A stretch of DNA of 64,000 nucleotides from Acaryochloris sp. CCMEE 5410. Its GTDB lineage: Bacteria > Cyanobacteriota > Cyanobacteriia > Thermosynechococcales > Thermosynechococcaceae. This document shows positions 46,587 through 58,529 of this stretch, one piece after another. A program made the position numbers and the translations under genes. Where the stretch lies: the NCBI RefSeq assembly GCF_000238775.2, contig NZ_AFEJ02000001.1, positions 3,472,001 through 3,536,000 on the forward strand, read 5' to 3'. The notes under the pieces were generated by a model that saw only the letters and a program-made list of their open reading frames with translations, was not told where the DNA came from and made no database searches. Numbering within the stretch: the first letter of the stretch is position 1; the number at the start of each line of letters is the position of its first letter.

Positions 46587-47066
46587 TTGAATCGAACTTT
46601 CTTTTCATCCAAAGGTTTTACACTGCTCTGTTGGGCAGTGTGGATGGGGGTCATGGTCCAATTTTCCACTCAGCGATGGGGCGGCGAGCAGACCCAATCC
46701 ATTCTGACAACCCTCTTAGATTGGAGTGTTCCAGCCCTGCTCAATACCCTCAGCCCAGAGCAGCTACACACCCTGAACTTTATCGTTCGGAAGGGGGCGC
46801 ACCTAACGGAATATGCCATTCTCACCACTCTTTGCTTCACAATGGGGACATGGGGGTTCCAAAAACCTTGGCAATCCGTATTACCTTTTGCAGTTCTGGG
46901 TTCAGCCATCTTTGCGGTCACCGATGAGTTTCATCAGAGTTTTGTCCCCAATCGCGGTGCATCTCCGGTCGATGTGATGATCGATATTACGGGTGCCTTG
47001 ATGGCAGTGGGCTTGATCAGTATTTGGAAAACCCGATTTCAGCCGGAGACGGAACAAGATCGATGA
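46587..47066 (+). CDS. VanZ-family membrane protein
   Basis: 159 residues from TTG 46587, which has AAGGAA 8 bases upstream; no ATG gives a family N terminus. About four membrane helices and the VanZ signature VRKGAHLTEYAIL and TDEFHQSFVPNRGAS are visible. VanZ in enterococci gives low teicoplanin resistance; the general role is unknown. Its stop overlaps the start of the VOC gene by 4 bases (ATGA). Confidence 0.85.
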   Translation: MNRTFFSSKGFTLLCWAVWMGVMVQFSTQRWGGEQTQSILTTLLDWSVPALLNTLSPEQLHTLNFIVRKGAHLTEYAILTTLCFTMGTWGFQKPWQSVLPFAVLGSAIFAVTDEFHQSFVPNRGASPVDVMIDITGALMAVGLISIWKTRFQPETEQDR

Positions 47067-47461
47067 CGGTAACTCAGTTTTTACATGCAGCCTTGCTCGT
47101 GCAAGATTTAGAGCGTTCTCGGCAGTTTTATGGCGAGGTGCTGGGATTAACGGAATGTCCTCGTCCCTTTGATTTTCCAGGGGCTTGGTACCAAATCGGT
47201 CCTCAACAGCTTCATATCATGGTGTCTCCTGAGTATTCCGCCAGACAAGCCGATCCAGAACGATGGGGACGTAATCGCCATGTGGCTTTGGCGGTGTCTA
47301 ATCTAGAGGACTGTCAAACCCAGCTCAAAGCAGCTGGCGTCACCTACCAGTTAAGCCACTCAGGCCGAGCTGCATTATTTGTACACGATCCAGATGGCAA
47401 CATTATTGAGCTAAGCCAAGTCGATGCCCCACCTAGCCAGAATTGCTCTGTATCCCTTTAA
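47063..47461 (+). CDS. VOC (glyoxalase/bleomycin-resistance) family protein
   Basis: 132 residues from ATG 47063, which overlaps the VanZ gene's stop. Paired beta-alpha-beta modules: FLHAALLVQDLERSRQFYGEVLGL and HVALAVSNLEDCQTQL, ending in FVHDPDGNIIELSQ (metal Glu). VOC proteins include glyoxalases and dioxygenases; the reaction here is unknown. It is translationally coupled to its upstream neighbour and overlaps the MOSC gene by 38 bases. Confidence 0.88.
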   Translation: MTVTQFLHAALLVQDLERSRQFYGEVLGLTECPRPFDFPGAWYQIGPQQLHIMVSPEYSARQADPERWGRNRHVALAVSNLEDCQTQLKAAGVTYQLSHSGRAALFVHDPDGNIIELSQVDAPPSQNCSVSL

Positions 47462-48227
47462 GTCTTTAGATGGCGTTATGGTCCAATCCGCCAATATTTT
47501 GGCGAGCGGTGCCCTGGAGCATGACCGGGAATATGCTTGCTTTGATCGCCAGGGAAAAGTGGTGAATGGTAAACGATTTGCCCAGATTCATCAGTTGCGA
47601 TCGCAATGCTCCAACGACTACCAAACCTTAACCCTACAAGCGCCCCACACCGAACCTCAAACCTTCCATATCGAGCAAGAACGCAGCGATTTAGAAGCAT
47701 GGCTGAGTGACTTCTTTCAGTTTGATATCCAGGTTCAACAAAATTCAGCATTAGGCTTTCCCGACGATACCGACTCCCCCGGCCCCACCCTAATTAGCAC
47801 AGCCACCCTAGAAGCAGTTGCCGCTTGGTACCCCGATTTGACGGTTACAGAGCTGCGCCGACGCCTACGCACCAACTTAGAGATAGGCGGTGTACCCGCC
47901 TTTTGGGAAGATCAGCTTTTTGCCGATGCCAAGCATCTTGTGCAATTTCAAATTGGGTCCGTGGTTCTAGAAGGCGTTAATCCCTGCCAACGATGCATCG
48001 TCCCCACCCGTGATTCCCAATCGGGTGTCGCTACTCCCAAATTCCAAAAAACGTTTCTCCACAATCGCAAGCAGACATTACCAGACTGGGTTAATCTCGC
48101 ACGCTTCAATCATTTCTACCGTTTGGCGGTAAATACGCGCATTCCCAAGGATCAAGATTCTGTCTTAACTCAAGGAGATATCATTCGCATCAACGGTATT
48201 GTTAGCAATACTGAGCTAACACCGTGA
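47424..48227 (+). CDS. MOSC-domain protein
   Basis: 267 residues. The N-terminal MOSC_N barrel opens with ALYPFKSLDGVMV. The C-terminal MOSC domain carries LRRRLRTNLEIGG and the conserved Cys in NPCQRCIVPTRD, the molybdenum ligand in related mARC proteins. It probably binds molybdenum cofactor and may reduce N-hydroxylated compounds. The start lies inside the VOC gene, suggesting one transcript VanZ-VOC-MOSC. Confidence 0.9.
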   Translation: MPHLARIALYPFKSLDGVMVQSANILASGALEHDREYACFDRQGKVVNGKRFAQIHQLRSQCSNDYQTLTLQAPHTEPQTFHIEQERSDLEAWLSDFFQFDIQVQQNSALGFPDDTDSPGPTLISTATLEAVAAWYPDLTVTELRRRLRTNLEIGGVPAFWEDQLFADAKHLVQFQIGSVVLEGVNPCQRCIVPTRDSQSGVATPKFQKTFLHNRKQTLPDWVNLARFNHFYRLAVNTRIPKDQDSVLTQGDIIRINGIVSNTELTP

Positions 48228-48229
48228 GC

Positions 48230-48808
48230 TTAAGTCTTTAGCCGTCGAACTACCAACCAATCGAACAGATCACCAACTGTCACGCTAATCTCCTTGGCAA
48301 AACTCGGCGCAGGTAATACTTGCTGCGGCTGATCAAACACCTTGACTTGCTCAGGGGGTAAATACACCAAAACCGTCTGCTCCTCTGGATCAATCAGCCA
48401 ACCCATCTGAGAGCCATGCTGGAGACAATGCAGAATATTTTTAGTGACCCGAGTTTGATTTTGGTCAGGCGATAAAATTTCTATGGTCCAATCTGGCGCA
48501 TCAGTAAATGTATCAGCAATCTCTCCGTTGTCATCACAGGGCAACCGTTCCCAGACAAAAACTGCAATATCTGGCACCGTTGAACGTCCACCAAATGTAC
48601 AGCGAAGTTCGGAAAACGCCCAAGCCACCTGAACCGACTGCAACGCAGAATTAATGGTAGTAGAAAGTTGCGTTTGCAATACGCTGTGTTTGCCTTGAGG
48701 CATGGGCTTTTGAAAAATTCGGCCGTTGATATACTCACTTGCAGGCTGTGTCTCTGACAATTGCAGAAAGTCTTTCAAGGTAAGGGCTGGAGTTAAAGTT
48801 TGTGCCAT
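48230..48808 (-). CDS. Uma2-family (DUF820) putative restriction-like endonuclease
   Basis: 192 residues from ATG 48808. The PD-(D/E)XK-like core is seen in STVPDIAVFVW and WTIEILSPDQNQTRV, with a late VLVYLPPEQVKVF. Uma2 proteins are very numerous in cyanobacteria and their role is unknown. No paired methylase or toxin-antitoxin partner lies alongside. Confidence 0.85.
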   Translation of the reverse strand: MAQTLTPALTLKDFLQLSETQPASEYINGRIFQKPMPQGKHSVLQTQLSTTINSALQSVQVAWAFSELRCTFGGRSTVPDIAVFVWERLPCDDNGEIADTFTDAPDWTIEILSPDQNQTRVTKNILHCLQHGSQMGWLIDPEEQTVLVYLPPEQVKVFDQPQQVLPAPSFAKEISVTVGDLFDWLVVRRLKT

Positions 48809-48940
48809 ACAAATACCCTGCAATATAACCAGGTCAGCATCTCACAATAATTTGGGAAGTATTGCTGTTAGGATGTGGCTCTATCTTAGACTAGTGACGT
48901 TTTGACATTTGTTGACCCTCTACCTTGGTTAAACCTTTAA

Positions 48941-49528
48941 CTACAACCTGCATATGTCAGCGTCCAGTCTACGCATAGCCTCATATTCTGTGACTAAGCT
49001 CTTGTGCCCAGCTTTACCGTAGATCTGAATAACGGAATCGCGAAAATCTTCCGGATTTGCACCGTATATCACACCAAGTGTCAGGTCAGTTTCATACTGA
49101 GTAATTACAGACTTAAGTTGCTCAAAACAACTATTTCGCAGTAGAAGATCATCGCCATTATGTATGTCCAAATATCTTTGTACCGCTGCGTTACCGCCAA
49201 AATCTCCATAGTGCCAACCATCATCAGGATTGGCCCACTTCAACCAGGTTCGTATCGCCTCTTCATCGGACATTTTTTGCACTCCCTGATAGCGATACCC
49301 CAACTCAATGTAATTCTCGACCGTTTTTGCCAACGAGTCAGAAGTTGCTATTGCATAACCCAGGTAGTTGCACTGCTGTCCCAGAAGTAGCGCAAAAGCG
49401 TACGGTCTTTCATGGCAGTAGGTGAGTTCTGTCTTACATAGCTCATCAACGATTATTGAGGCAATCATCTTGGTGTGGGGCAAAACTATTTTTTCGACAC
49501 CTGACATCTGACAAGGCTTAAACGACAT
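48941..49528 (-). CDS. DUF4303-like protein
   Basis: 195 residues, helical and acidic, with YAFALLLGQQCNYLGYAIATS near residue 42 and DDGWHYGDFGG. The first phrase resembles DUF4303, a family often listed with SMI1-like immunity proteins. The family name is from memory and no toxin gene is adjacent, so an immunity role is only speculation. Confidence 0.55.
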   Translation of the reverse strand: MSFKPCQMSGVEKIVLPHTKMIASIIVDELCKTELTYCHERPYAFALLLGQQCNYLGYAIATSDSLAKTVENYIELGYRYQGVQKMSDEEAIRTWLKWANPDDGWHYGDFGGNAAVQRYLDIHNGDDLLLRNSCFEQLKSVITQYETDLTLGVIYGANPEDFRDSVIQIYGKAGHKSLVTEYEAMRRLDADICRL

Positions 49529-49723
49529 TAATGAAGATCAGACTTGATTAATACAATCAAACGACTGTATTTTAGGTTTTTAGCCTTAATTCTGGTCAAT
49601 TTTAATTTAATTCTGAATTTAAAGCAGTGGTTAAGCTTACAAGACAATTACGTCGTCATGCTGATTCAAGGAAGTAGCGGTATACACCAGCCGATAAAGA
49701 CTAGTAACGTAATTCAGATCTGA

Positions 49724-52339
<2,616 letters not shown>

Positions 52340-52362
52340 CGCAGATCTTACCCAAATCTCAT

Positions 52363-52848
52363 CTATGAATCTGAGGTCAATAGTGCGACCGCATAGGAGC
52401 AAATACCCTGCTCTTGTCCTACAGGTCCGAGCTTCTCATTGGTGGTGGCTTTTATACCTATTAATTCCGGGTTGAGATTTAAGACTTGGCTAATGCGATC
52501 GCGCATCGCTTCAATATGAGGTTTGAGCTTGGGCCGCTCTGCTACCACCACCGAGTCAATATTCCCAATCTGCCAGCCTCGATCCAGAATCAACTGGTGA
52601 ACTTTCTCCAATAACTTCAAACTATCGGCTCCTGCCCATTTTGGATCAGTCGGTGGAAAATAATGACCAATATCGCCTAAACTCAAAGCGCCTAATAGGG
52701 CATCCATAATCGCATGGGTCAACACATCTGCATCACTATGGCCTTTCAATCCTAGAGAATGCTCGATTTGAACCCCCCCAAGAATCAATGGGCGACCTTC
52801 AACCAGTTGATGGATATCGTAACCATTACCAATACGGATGGATGTCAT
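52363..52848 (-). CDS. ispF: 2-C-methyl-D-erythritol 2,4-cyclodiphosphate synthase
   Basis: 161 residues, normal length. Metal ligands YDIHQL (Asp and His) and [19 protein letters not shown] are followed by [10 protein letters not shown] and the late [16 protein letters not shown]. It cyclises CDP-methylerythritol phosphate in the MEP isoprenoid pathway, which supplies carotenoids and chlorophyll phytol. The ROK gene follows on the same strand. Confidence 0.97.
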   Translation of the reverse strand: MTSIRIGNGYDIHQLVEGRPLILGGVQIEHSLGLKGHSDADVLTHAIMDALLGALSLGDIGHYFPPTDPKWAGADSLKLLEKVHQLILDRGWQIGNIDSVVVAERPKLKPHIEAMRDRISQVLNLNPELIGIKATTNEKLGPVGQEQGICSYAVALLTSDS

Positions 52849-53131
52849 AGTTTTACTACAGGGATCAATTGAAAAACGGCTCAGTGCTCTCGTACCATAC
52901 TATGACGGTACCTCTCTATTTACAGCAATAGTCGTTAGGCTGCTAAGACACCATTGGTTGAGAGCAGCGCCATCGATGATCCACATCCTGTCAGCGTTAC
53001 ACTAGCAGCCACCCTTGAAGATTGGAACAGGTTCCCGGCGGCACCGTCTAAACAGTCAATGCTTTATGCCCAAGAAGCATACCCATTCAGTTCCCCTACA
53101 GTTACTGTTATTGTTTTCCAAATCACAACTT

Positions 53132-53632
53132 ATGAAAAAATTTCTACTGTTTTCATCCGTACTTCTAGCCCCCTTAGCGATAACTCCTGCACTGAGTGCT
53201 CAGGAAACCGTTGAGTCCCCCCGCTATTCCCAACCACTAGTCATCGCACAAGATGCAGTGAAAGCCGACCCTTTCTTTTTAACCCGAGCCAAAAATTTGG
53301 CTCGGCAAGCAGCCGAGCGAGAAAATGGTGGCCTCAGTCAGTATCGGGCTGAAACGTCGATGTATGGCCCGGCCATCGACTCCCCTCACGTCGAGAATGA
53401 GGATGGCAGTGTCACTTTCTCTTTTAAAGGAGGTGCTCCTGGATTTGTGTCCCCCACGTTAGAGACAGTAGCCACCGTGTCTCCTGCAGGCATCGTGACG
53501 ATCGGTTACAACGGTCCCATTCGTCCCGCCGCCGCTCAGCCCCCTCAACCCGAACCTACCCCTGCAGCCACAGATCCTATTCCGCAGGTACCCTCTCAAA
53601 TTATTGACCAGATCAAAGATTTAGTTGAATAG
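53132..53632 (+). CDS. Secreted protein with one repeat-domain copy
   Basis: 166 residues from ATG 53132 with a signal peptide (KKFLLFSSVLLAPLAITPALSAQ). One copy of a domain of about 85 residues follows, framed by ADPFFLTRAKNLARQAAE, NGGLSQYRAE, MYGPAID, GSVTFSFKGGAPGF and YNGPIRPA. The remaining 30 residues are Pro-rich. The same domain occurs twice in the next gene. No function can be assigned; it is probably periplasmic or extracellular. Confidence 0.8.
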   Translation: MKKFLLFSSVLLAPLAITPALSAQETVESPRYSQPLVIAQDAVKADPFFLTRAKNLARQAAERENGGLSQYRAETSMYGPAIDSPHVENEDGSVTFSFKGGAPGFVSPTLETVATVSPAGIVTIGYNGPIRPAAAQPPQPEPTPAATDPIPQVPSQIIDQIKDLVE

Positions 53633-53796
53633 CCACCCAACGAATCTGGCAGGAAAAATCAGTAGTAAGCCTAATTACTGCTATCCGTCGTCTGCACTTA
53701 TCCAACACAGATAGGCATCCTAACGATAGCCTATAGATGTTTTGTGCCTCTACTATGGGCAGATGGTTTTGTTTATCTCTCTTTAGGGTTGTGTCT

Positions 53797-54780
53797 ATGC
53801 GCCAGTTTGTTGCTTTCTCGCAGGTTTTGTTACTTCCCATGTGTTTGGGGATTGGGCAGGTATCAGTCCATGCCCAATCCTCCCCATCCATCACACCTCC
53901 TCCTAAAGCCGCAGATCCCTTTTTCCTAACCCGGGCCAAGAACCTGGCAAGACAAGCCGCCGAACGTCAGAATGGCGGACTCAGACTCTATCGTGCAGAA
54001 GCTGCCATGTATGGACCTGCCATAGATGCCCCCAGTAGACAGAATTCTGACGGTAGCGTCACCTTCACCTTCAAAGGTGGAGCCCCGGGATTCGTCACAC
54101 CTACCGTAGAAACTATCGCCACCGTGACCCCCCAGGGACAGGTCAGCCTTCAATACAACGGTCCTTTACGATCCGCAGCCCTTGCCCAGGTCAAACCCAC
54201 TCCATCCCAGACTCAAATACCAACACAGCCCCCAACCACATTAACCAATTCATTAGAAAAGCCTGTTTTAATCCCCAGCTCTCAACCCTTACTGCCCAAG
54301 TCTCCTCCATCATTAACCCCTACCCTTCAACCCAAAGCACCACAAACACGTCTTCCCACCTCTGAACTACCGCCCCTGCAACCAGCACCAACAATCACCC
54401 CAACGCAACCATTGCCACCTCTCGCAACACAGCCAACGCCTGCTATTACCCCTCAGAGTACTCCCAGTCGCCCCGCTCAGACCTCATCTACATCCCTCCC
54501 AAATAATAGTATTGCGGCTGATTTCTTTCTCTCTCGCGCCAAAAACTTAGCTCGGCAAGCTGCGATTAACGCAAACGGTGGTTTAGCTCAGTATCGACCT
54601 GAACCTTCCATGTTCGGTCCTGCTGCTGGCACACCACATCAAAAAAATCCAGATGGCAGTATTACCTTTAGATTCCAAGGTGGAGCCCCTGGGTATCGCA
54701 ATCCCACCACAGAATCCGTAGTCACCGTGACCCAAAATAGCATTGTCACCGTGACTTACAATGGCCCCATCCGACCATAA
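53797..54780 (+). CDS. Secreted protein with two repeat-domain copies
   Basis: 327 residues from ATG 53797 with a signal peptide (MRQFVAFSQVLLLPMCLG). Two copies of the domain of the gene at 53132 lie at about 28-120 and 235-327 and share ADPFFLTRAKNLARQAAE or a close variant, MYGPA or MFGPA, KGGAPGF and YNGP. Between them is a Pro/Thr/Gln-rich linker of about 110 residues. Tandem duplication of the gene, and of the domain inside it, is likely. Function unknown. Confidence 0.82.
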   Translation: MRQFVAFSQVLLLPMCLGIGQVSVHAQSSPSITPPPKAADPFFLTRAKNLARQAAERQNGGLRLYRAEAAMYGPAIDAPSRQNSDGSVTFTFKGGAPGFVTPTVETIATVTPQGQVSLQYNGPLRSAALAQVKPTPSQTQIPTQPPTTLTNSLEKPVLIPSSQPLLPKSPPSLTPTLQPKAPQTRLPTSELPPLQPAPTITPTQPLPPLATQPTPAITPQSTPSRPAQTSSTSLPNNSIAADFFLSRAKNLARQAAINANGGLAQYRPEPSMFGPAAGTPHQKNPDGSITFRFQGGAPGYRNPTTESVVTVTQNSIVTVTYNGPIRP

Positions 54781-54920
54781 CAGCAGTTAAGTGAATACTG
54801 CCCTGCTGACAAACCCATGGCAAGCAGCTTCACAAACCATAAACCATAGAGTAAGTTCCTCTAGTAAATGGGTAAACTAAGACATATCAGACAAAAAATT
54901 AATTGTTAAGGACAAGTAGC

Positions 54921-55367
54921 ATGGGTTTGAGCTTCAAGCACTGGAGTGGGGGTATAGCACTAGCCACCTTGATTCTGACTGGAAATGGCGTTGCACTAGC
55001 TCAAGAAGTTGATCCGCTCGATCAGCCATTACGTCAACCCACCATCTCGGAAACACTCGATCGGGAATCCAACCTCGATAGTTACTGGGAAGATGAGTCC
55101 TTAGGGGGGGATGCTAATTTTCTCTTTAGCGTTGAGACGCCTGAAGGAGTTATCAAAAATGCTGCTGAGCGTATTGAAGTGATCTACAAAGATCTACTCC
55201 AGCAGCAAGATGATGATTTTCCCACGGTTCGTACCCGCGATTTGGCGAATCCTTACGCAACCTCATTGTTAGAACTGCAAAGTCTATCAGGCATTGGTAA
55301 CTCTGAATCCGAGCCTGCTCCTCAATATATTCCTCCTGTAGCGCCTGCTGTTCCTGCTCTTTGGTAA
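54921..55367 (+). CDS. Secreted hypothetical protein
   Basis: 148 residues from ATG 54921 (a TTG at 54903 is in frame). A signal-like N terminus (GIALATLILTGNGVALAQ) is followed by an acidic, partly disordered chain ending in a Pro-rich tail (YIPPVAPAVPALW). Family not recognised. It lies close to the two repeat-domain genes and may belong with them. Confidence 0.65.
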   Translation: MGLSFKHWSGGIALATLILTGNGVALAQEVDPLDQPLRQPTISETLDRESNLDSYWEDESLGGDANFLFSVETPEGVIKNAAERIEVIYKDLLQQQDDDFPTVRTRDLANPYATSLLELQSLSGIGNSESEPAPQYIPPVAPAVPALW

Positions 55368-55402
55368 CCAATAGAGCTTAACAAAATCATCAAATCCAGA
55401 AC

Positions 55403-55446
55403 AGCGAAAGCGCCCAACTGTATTTCACACGTTGGGCGCTTTCGCT
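55403..55446. terminator. Terminator hairpin between the secreted protein and tRNA-Met
   Basis: A perfect 16-bp stem (AGCGAAAGCGCCCAAC / GTTGGGCGCTTTCGCT) with a 12-base loop between convergent units. No T-run follows on either strand, but the stem is long and GC-rich. Confidence 0.65.
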
Positions 55447-55457
55447 ATTGAAGTCTA

Positions 55458-55530
55458 TCCAGGGTGCAGGAGTTGAACCTGCCTAAGGCGAATTATGAGT
55501 TCGCTGCCTCAACCGCTCGGCCAACCCTGG
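55458..55530 (-). tRNA. trnM: tRNA-Met (anticodon CAT; elongator Met or Ile2)
   Basis: 73 nt on the minus strand fold as a cloverleaf. Acceptor CCAGGGT pairs with ACCCTGG, the anticodon stem GCGAA / TTCGC holds CTCATAA with anticodon CAT, the variable loop is short, and the T arm is GCAGG-TTCAACT-CCTGC. CCA is not encoded. It has a D arm unlike the initiator. Whether it is elongator Met or lysidine-modified Ile-CAU is not decided. Confidence 0.9.
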
Positions 55531-55766
55531 CAAAAAAGCAGTTCTTACGCTGGGGATCTTACTGTGTAACGCAGTCGGTTAGTTAGCGTACTGTCAACCG
55601 CAGAATCTAGTAAAAATACCAGAATGACTATAGCACTATCCCCTAAGTTATATTATTACTGAATCTGGAAGTCATTTTTTATGCACGTCCTGGTATTGCG
55701 CCTAAATACAGAGTCTCAAGGCATCACTCAGCTCTGACATTTTTAACTTGATTCAAACGTGTAATC

Positions 55767-56492
55767 TTGGCTAAAGCGAATAAGTCCCCAACCAACAAAA
55801 CTCGAAATCGATTCAGGATTGATCCGTCTATCAAACGCACAGTATTACTGTTACTGCTGATGTTGATCGTCGGATCTATTTGCGGTACCGTCGGGTATGT
55901 ATTCGCCCGCCAATCATTAAAAGGCATTACACAACCTGCCACCAACCCATTCCTAAAAGAATCTGATGATTTGGATCGACGTCCTCGCCAAGGAGCCGAT
56001 TTTCTCAATGAGAAAGACCTCATTGCCAAAGTAAAGTCCCAAACCAGCGGTGCCAATATCGCCAAAGAGAAACAAAAAACAGCCCCTAAACCCAAGAAAC
56101 CCAAATCTTCTGACAGCAAAGAAGATAAAAAGTCACAGCCAAAGTCTCTCCCCATCAAAGTTAACAATCAGGGCATGAACTTTGAAGTCAAGTCCTTATC
56201 GCGTGAAGATGATACGCTCTTGCTTAACGTTGCCTTACAGAACAGTAGCGATAAAACGATTCAGTTTGTCTATACTTTTTTAGATATCACCGACGAGCAA
56301 GGGCAAGCCTTATTCTCTGAGATTCGGGGGTTGCCAACTGAATTTAAGCCCAAAGGAGAAATATTCTTTGGCACAATCAAGATTTTAGATGTTCCGCCAG
56401 AAACAGTGGAAAAAATCTCGATTTCCTTGAACGACTATCCAGACCAAAAGGTCAAATTCGATATTCAAAATATCCCGGTCGCCGATGAGTAA
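55767..56492 (+). CDS. Membrane-anchored protein with C-terminal beta domain
   Basis: 241 residues from TTG 55767; no ATG is available near the membrane segment. A short basic N terminus, one membrane helix (VLLLLLMLIVGSICGTVGY), a Lys/Pro/Ser-rich linker, then a C-terminal beta-sandwich-like region (VALQNSSDKTIQFVYTFLDI, GEIFFGTIKIL). Family not recognised. It precedes the HlyC-family gene by 48 bases. Confidence 0.65.
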   Translation: MAKANKSPTNKTRNRFRIDPSIKRTVLLLLLMLIVGSICGTVGYVFARQSLKGITQPATNPFLKESDDLDRRPRQGADFLNEKDLIAKVKSQTSGANIAKEKQKTAPKPKKPKSSDSKEDKKSQPKSLPIKVNNQGMNFEVKSLSREDDTLLLNVALQNSSDKTIQFVYTFLDITDEQGQALFSEIRGLPTEFKPKGEIFFGTIKILDVPPETVEKISISLNDYPDQKVKFDIQNIPVADE

Positions 56493-56540
56493 GCACCGAT
56501 GTCACACATCTTATAGGGGGCTGGCAAAATTGCAGCTGGT

Positions 56541-58004
56541 ATGACTCCACTCCCACTGCTTTTCTACTGGGCCCAGCTCAGTCTTTCCCAGTTTTCGGAT
56601 CAAGTTCCAGTGCTGAGTGTGCCTGATATTGGATCACGGTTGTTAGCTATTGCAGCCTTGATTATCATTAATGGTTTTTTCGTTACGGCTGAGTTTTCAA
56701 TCGTTGCCGTTCGTCGCTCCCGCATTAATCAGCTCGTCCAAGAGGGGGATGCTCAAGCTAAGTTAGTGCAGAAACTCCAGCAGGATATTGCGCGGTTACT
56801 CTCAACAACTCAAATTGGGATTACCTTGTCTAGCTTAGCCCTCGGCTGGATAGGAGAACATACCGTAGCAGTGTTGATTATCTCGTGGTTACGGCAGAGT
56901 GCTCTCTCTGACTCCACTCAAGTCTTTATCGCCCATACCCTAGCGGTCCCTATCGCTTTTTTGGTCATTGCTTATCTGCAAATCGTTCTAGGAGAGTTAT
57001 GCCCCAAAGCGCTCGCTCTACTGTACTCCGAACAACTCGCTCGATTTTTAGGTCCGACTAGCCTAACGATCGCAAGGCTGTTTAACCCACTCATCTGGAT
57101 TCTCAACCAATCCACCCGATGCTTACTAGGACTGGTGGGTATTGAATATTCAGATCAAGATTGGTATCACCAAGTCACCCCGGAAGAGCTGCAGCTCATG
57201 ATTGCAACCTCTACAGAATCCACTGGCTTAGAAGCGGACGAAAGAGAGTTACTCACTAATGTCTTTGAATTTGCGGATGTCTTGGTGGAAGAAGTGATGA
57301 TCCCTCGCACGCGCATTGATGCGTTAGAAGAATCTGCAACCTTTCAAATGCTGCTAGAAGAAGTCGCTCGGTCTGGGCATAACTACTACCCTGTCATTGG
57401 TGAATCCTTGGACGATATTCGCGGCATTGTCCGATTCAAAGAGTTAGCGGTTGTTTTTGCCAAAGGAGACCTCCAAAATGACACTCCTATCAAAGCGTGG
57501 GTGCAAACAGCCTGGTTCGTTCCTGAAGGCACCTTAATCAATGAGGTGTTGCAGCTGATGCAGAAATATCACCTAGACATTGTCATGGTAAGGGAAGAAG
57601 AGGTCAATGGGACTGCCGGTTTGGTCACTCTGAATGATCTCGTCCATGAAATCATCGGAGGCGATGATGCAACTGGCAACGATGCTACACCTCCCATTCA
57701 AGAACTCGATAATCATACGTTCATCGTCCAAGCTCAAACCGACTTAGATGAAGTGAATGAGCAGTTAGGGATAGCGTTACCTATTGTGGATGATTATCAA
57801 ACCTTGGGAGGGTTTTTACTATTTCAGCTGCAAAAGCTCCCTCTCCCAGGAGAAGTGCACCACTTGTATGATTTAGAGTTCACTATCATCTCAACCGATG
57901 GTCCCCGTCTGGATCAGATCCAAATCCATCAGTTAGAGTTTGGCATTCGCCCAGATTTGCCTACCCATTTGGGTCATCAAACGGATAGCACTCCTAACCA
58001 TTAG
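56541..58004 (+). CDS. CNNM/HlyC-CorC family membrane protein
   Basis: 487 residues. N-terminal DUF21 domain of about four helices (GFFVTAEFSIVAVRRSRI, LGWIGEHTV, LGELCPKALALLY), a CBS pair (about 225-345, VMIPRTRIDAL) and a C-terminal CorC/HlyC domain (NHTFIVQAQTDLDEVNEQL). The family includes Mg/Co efflux proteins and is commonly mislabelled hemolysin. Ion transport or its regulation by nucleotide binding to the CBS pair is the likely role. Confidence 0.92.
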   Translation: MTPLPLLFYWAQLSLSQFSDQVPVLSVPDIGSRLLAIAALIIINGFFVTAEFSIVAVRRSRINQLVQEGDAQAKLVQKLQQDIARLLSTTQIGITLSSLALGWIGEHTVAVLIISWLRQSALSDSTQVFIAHTLAVPIAFLVIAYLQIVLGELCPKALALLYSEQLARFLGPTSLTIARLFNPLIWILNQSTRCLLGLVGIEYSDQDWYHQVTPEELQLMIATSTESTGLEADERELLTNVFEFADVLVEEVMIPRTRIDALEESATFQMLLEEVARSGHNYYPVIGESLDDIRGIVRFKELAVVFAKGDLQNDTPIKAWVQTAWFVPEGTLINEVLQLMQKYHLDIVMVREEEVNGTAGLVTLNDLVHEIIGGDDATGNDATPPIQELDNHTFIVQAQTDLDEVNEQLGIALPIVDDYQTLGGFLLFQLQKLPLPGEVHHLYDLEFTIISTDGPRLDQIQIHQLEFGIRPDLPTHLGHQTDSTPNH

Positions 58005-58125
58005 AGAAATATTAAAGCCTATCGCCCGATAATAATGGCTAGGAAAAAATGCTCGATAACGGTGTGTTTACAAGTCGTTATCGAGGACATGAATCTGTCT
58101 TGAATTAGGCCTTATAACGGTATGA

Positions 58126-58425
58126 CTAAGCGGTGCCAGTAAAGACCACTTCAGGAAAGCGCGCTTTTGCCTCAGTCAGAGGACGTCGCCGTCCTTCTTC
58201 TTGCCAATAGTTAATCACCTCTGTTGCTTTGTTGAGGATAGAGATACGCTCAACTTCATCAATCCAGGTTTTTTTCTCTAATTCAGTTTTGAGATTTTCC
58301 CAGGCGTCGTTTCGAGGCCAAAAGAAGTAAGAGGTTAGGGGACTACTCCCGTTGCCAACCACTTGATCCACTGCTAAGGCAACGTTTTCATCAAGCCAGA
58401 GCACTTTAAGAATAAACTTTGACAA
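58126..58425 (-). CDS. Ribosomal protein PSRP-3 (Ycf65)
   Basis: 99 residues from TTG 58425, chosen because AGGAGG lies 4 bases upstream and the chain then begins [18 protein letters not shown], the conserved N terminus; a longer frame from 58470 adds residues without homology. [19 protein letters not shown] and [15 protein letters not shown] are diagnostic. PSRP-3 is a cyanobacterial and plastid-specific 30S subunit protein. The gene is alone on its strand. Confidence 0.9.
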   Translation of the reverse strand: MSKFILKVLWLDENVALAVDQVVGNGSSPLTSYFFWPRNDAWENLKTELEKKTWIDEVERISILNKATEVINYWQEEGRRRPLTEAKARFPEVVFTGTA

Positions 58426-58529
58426 TCTGCCTCCTAAAACTGAAAAAAATTTATCACTACAGCCCCCCATTATAGTTGATAAATCTTCATCTTCATTAAA
58501 GACTTTATGATGAGCTTCCTAGATAAAAC

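Noticed and set aside
48941-49528. Toxin-immunity locus based on the DUF4303-like gene
   Set aside because: No toxin or secretion marker lies next to it, so only the family resemblance is reported.
55724-56167. 147-residue frame antisense to the membrane-anchored protein
   Set aside because: Shadow of the plus-strand gene with no homology and no ribosome site.
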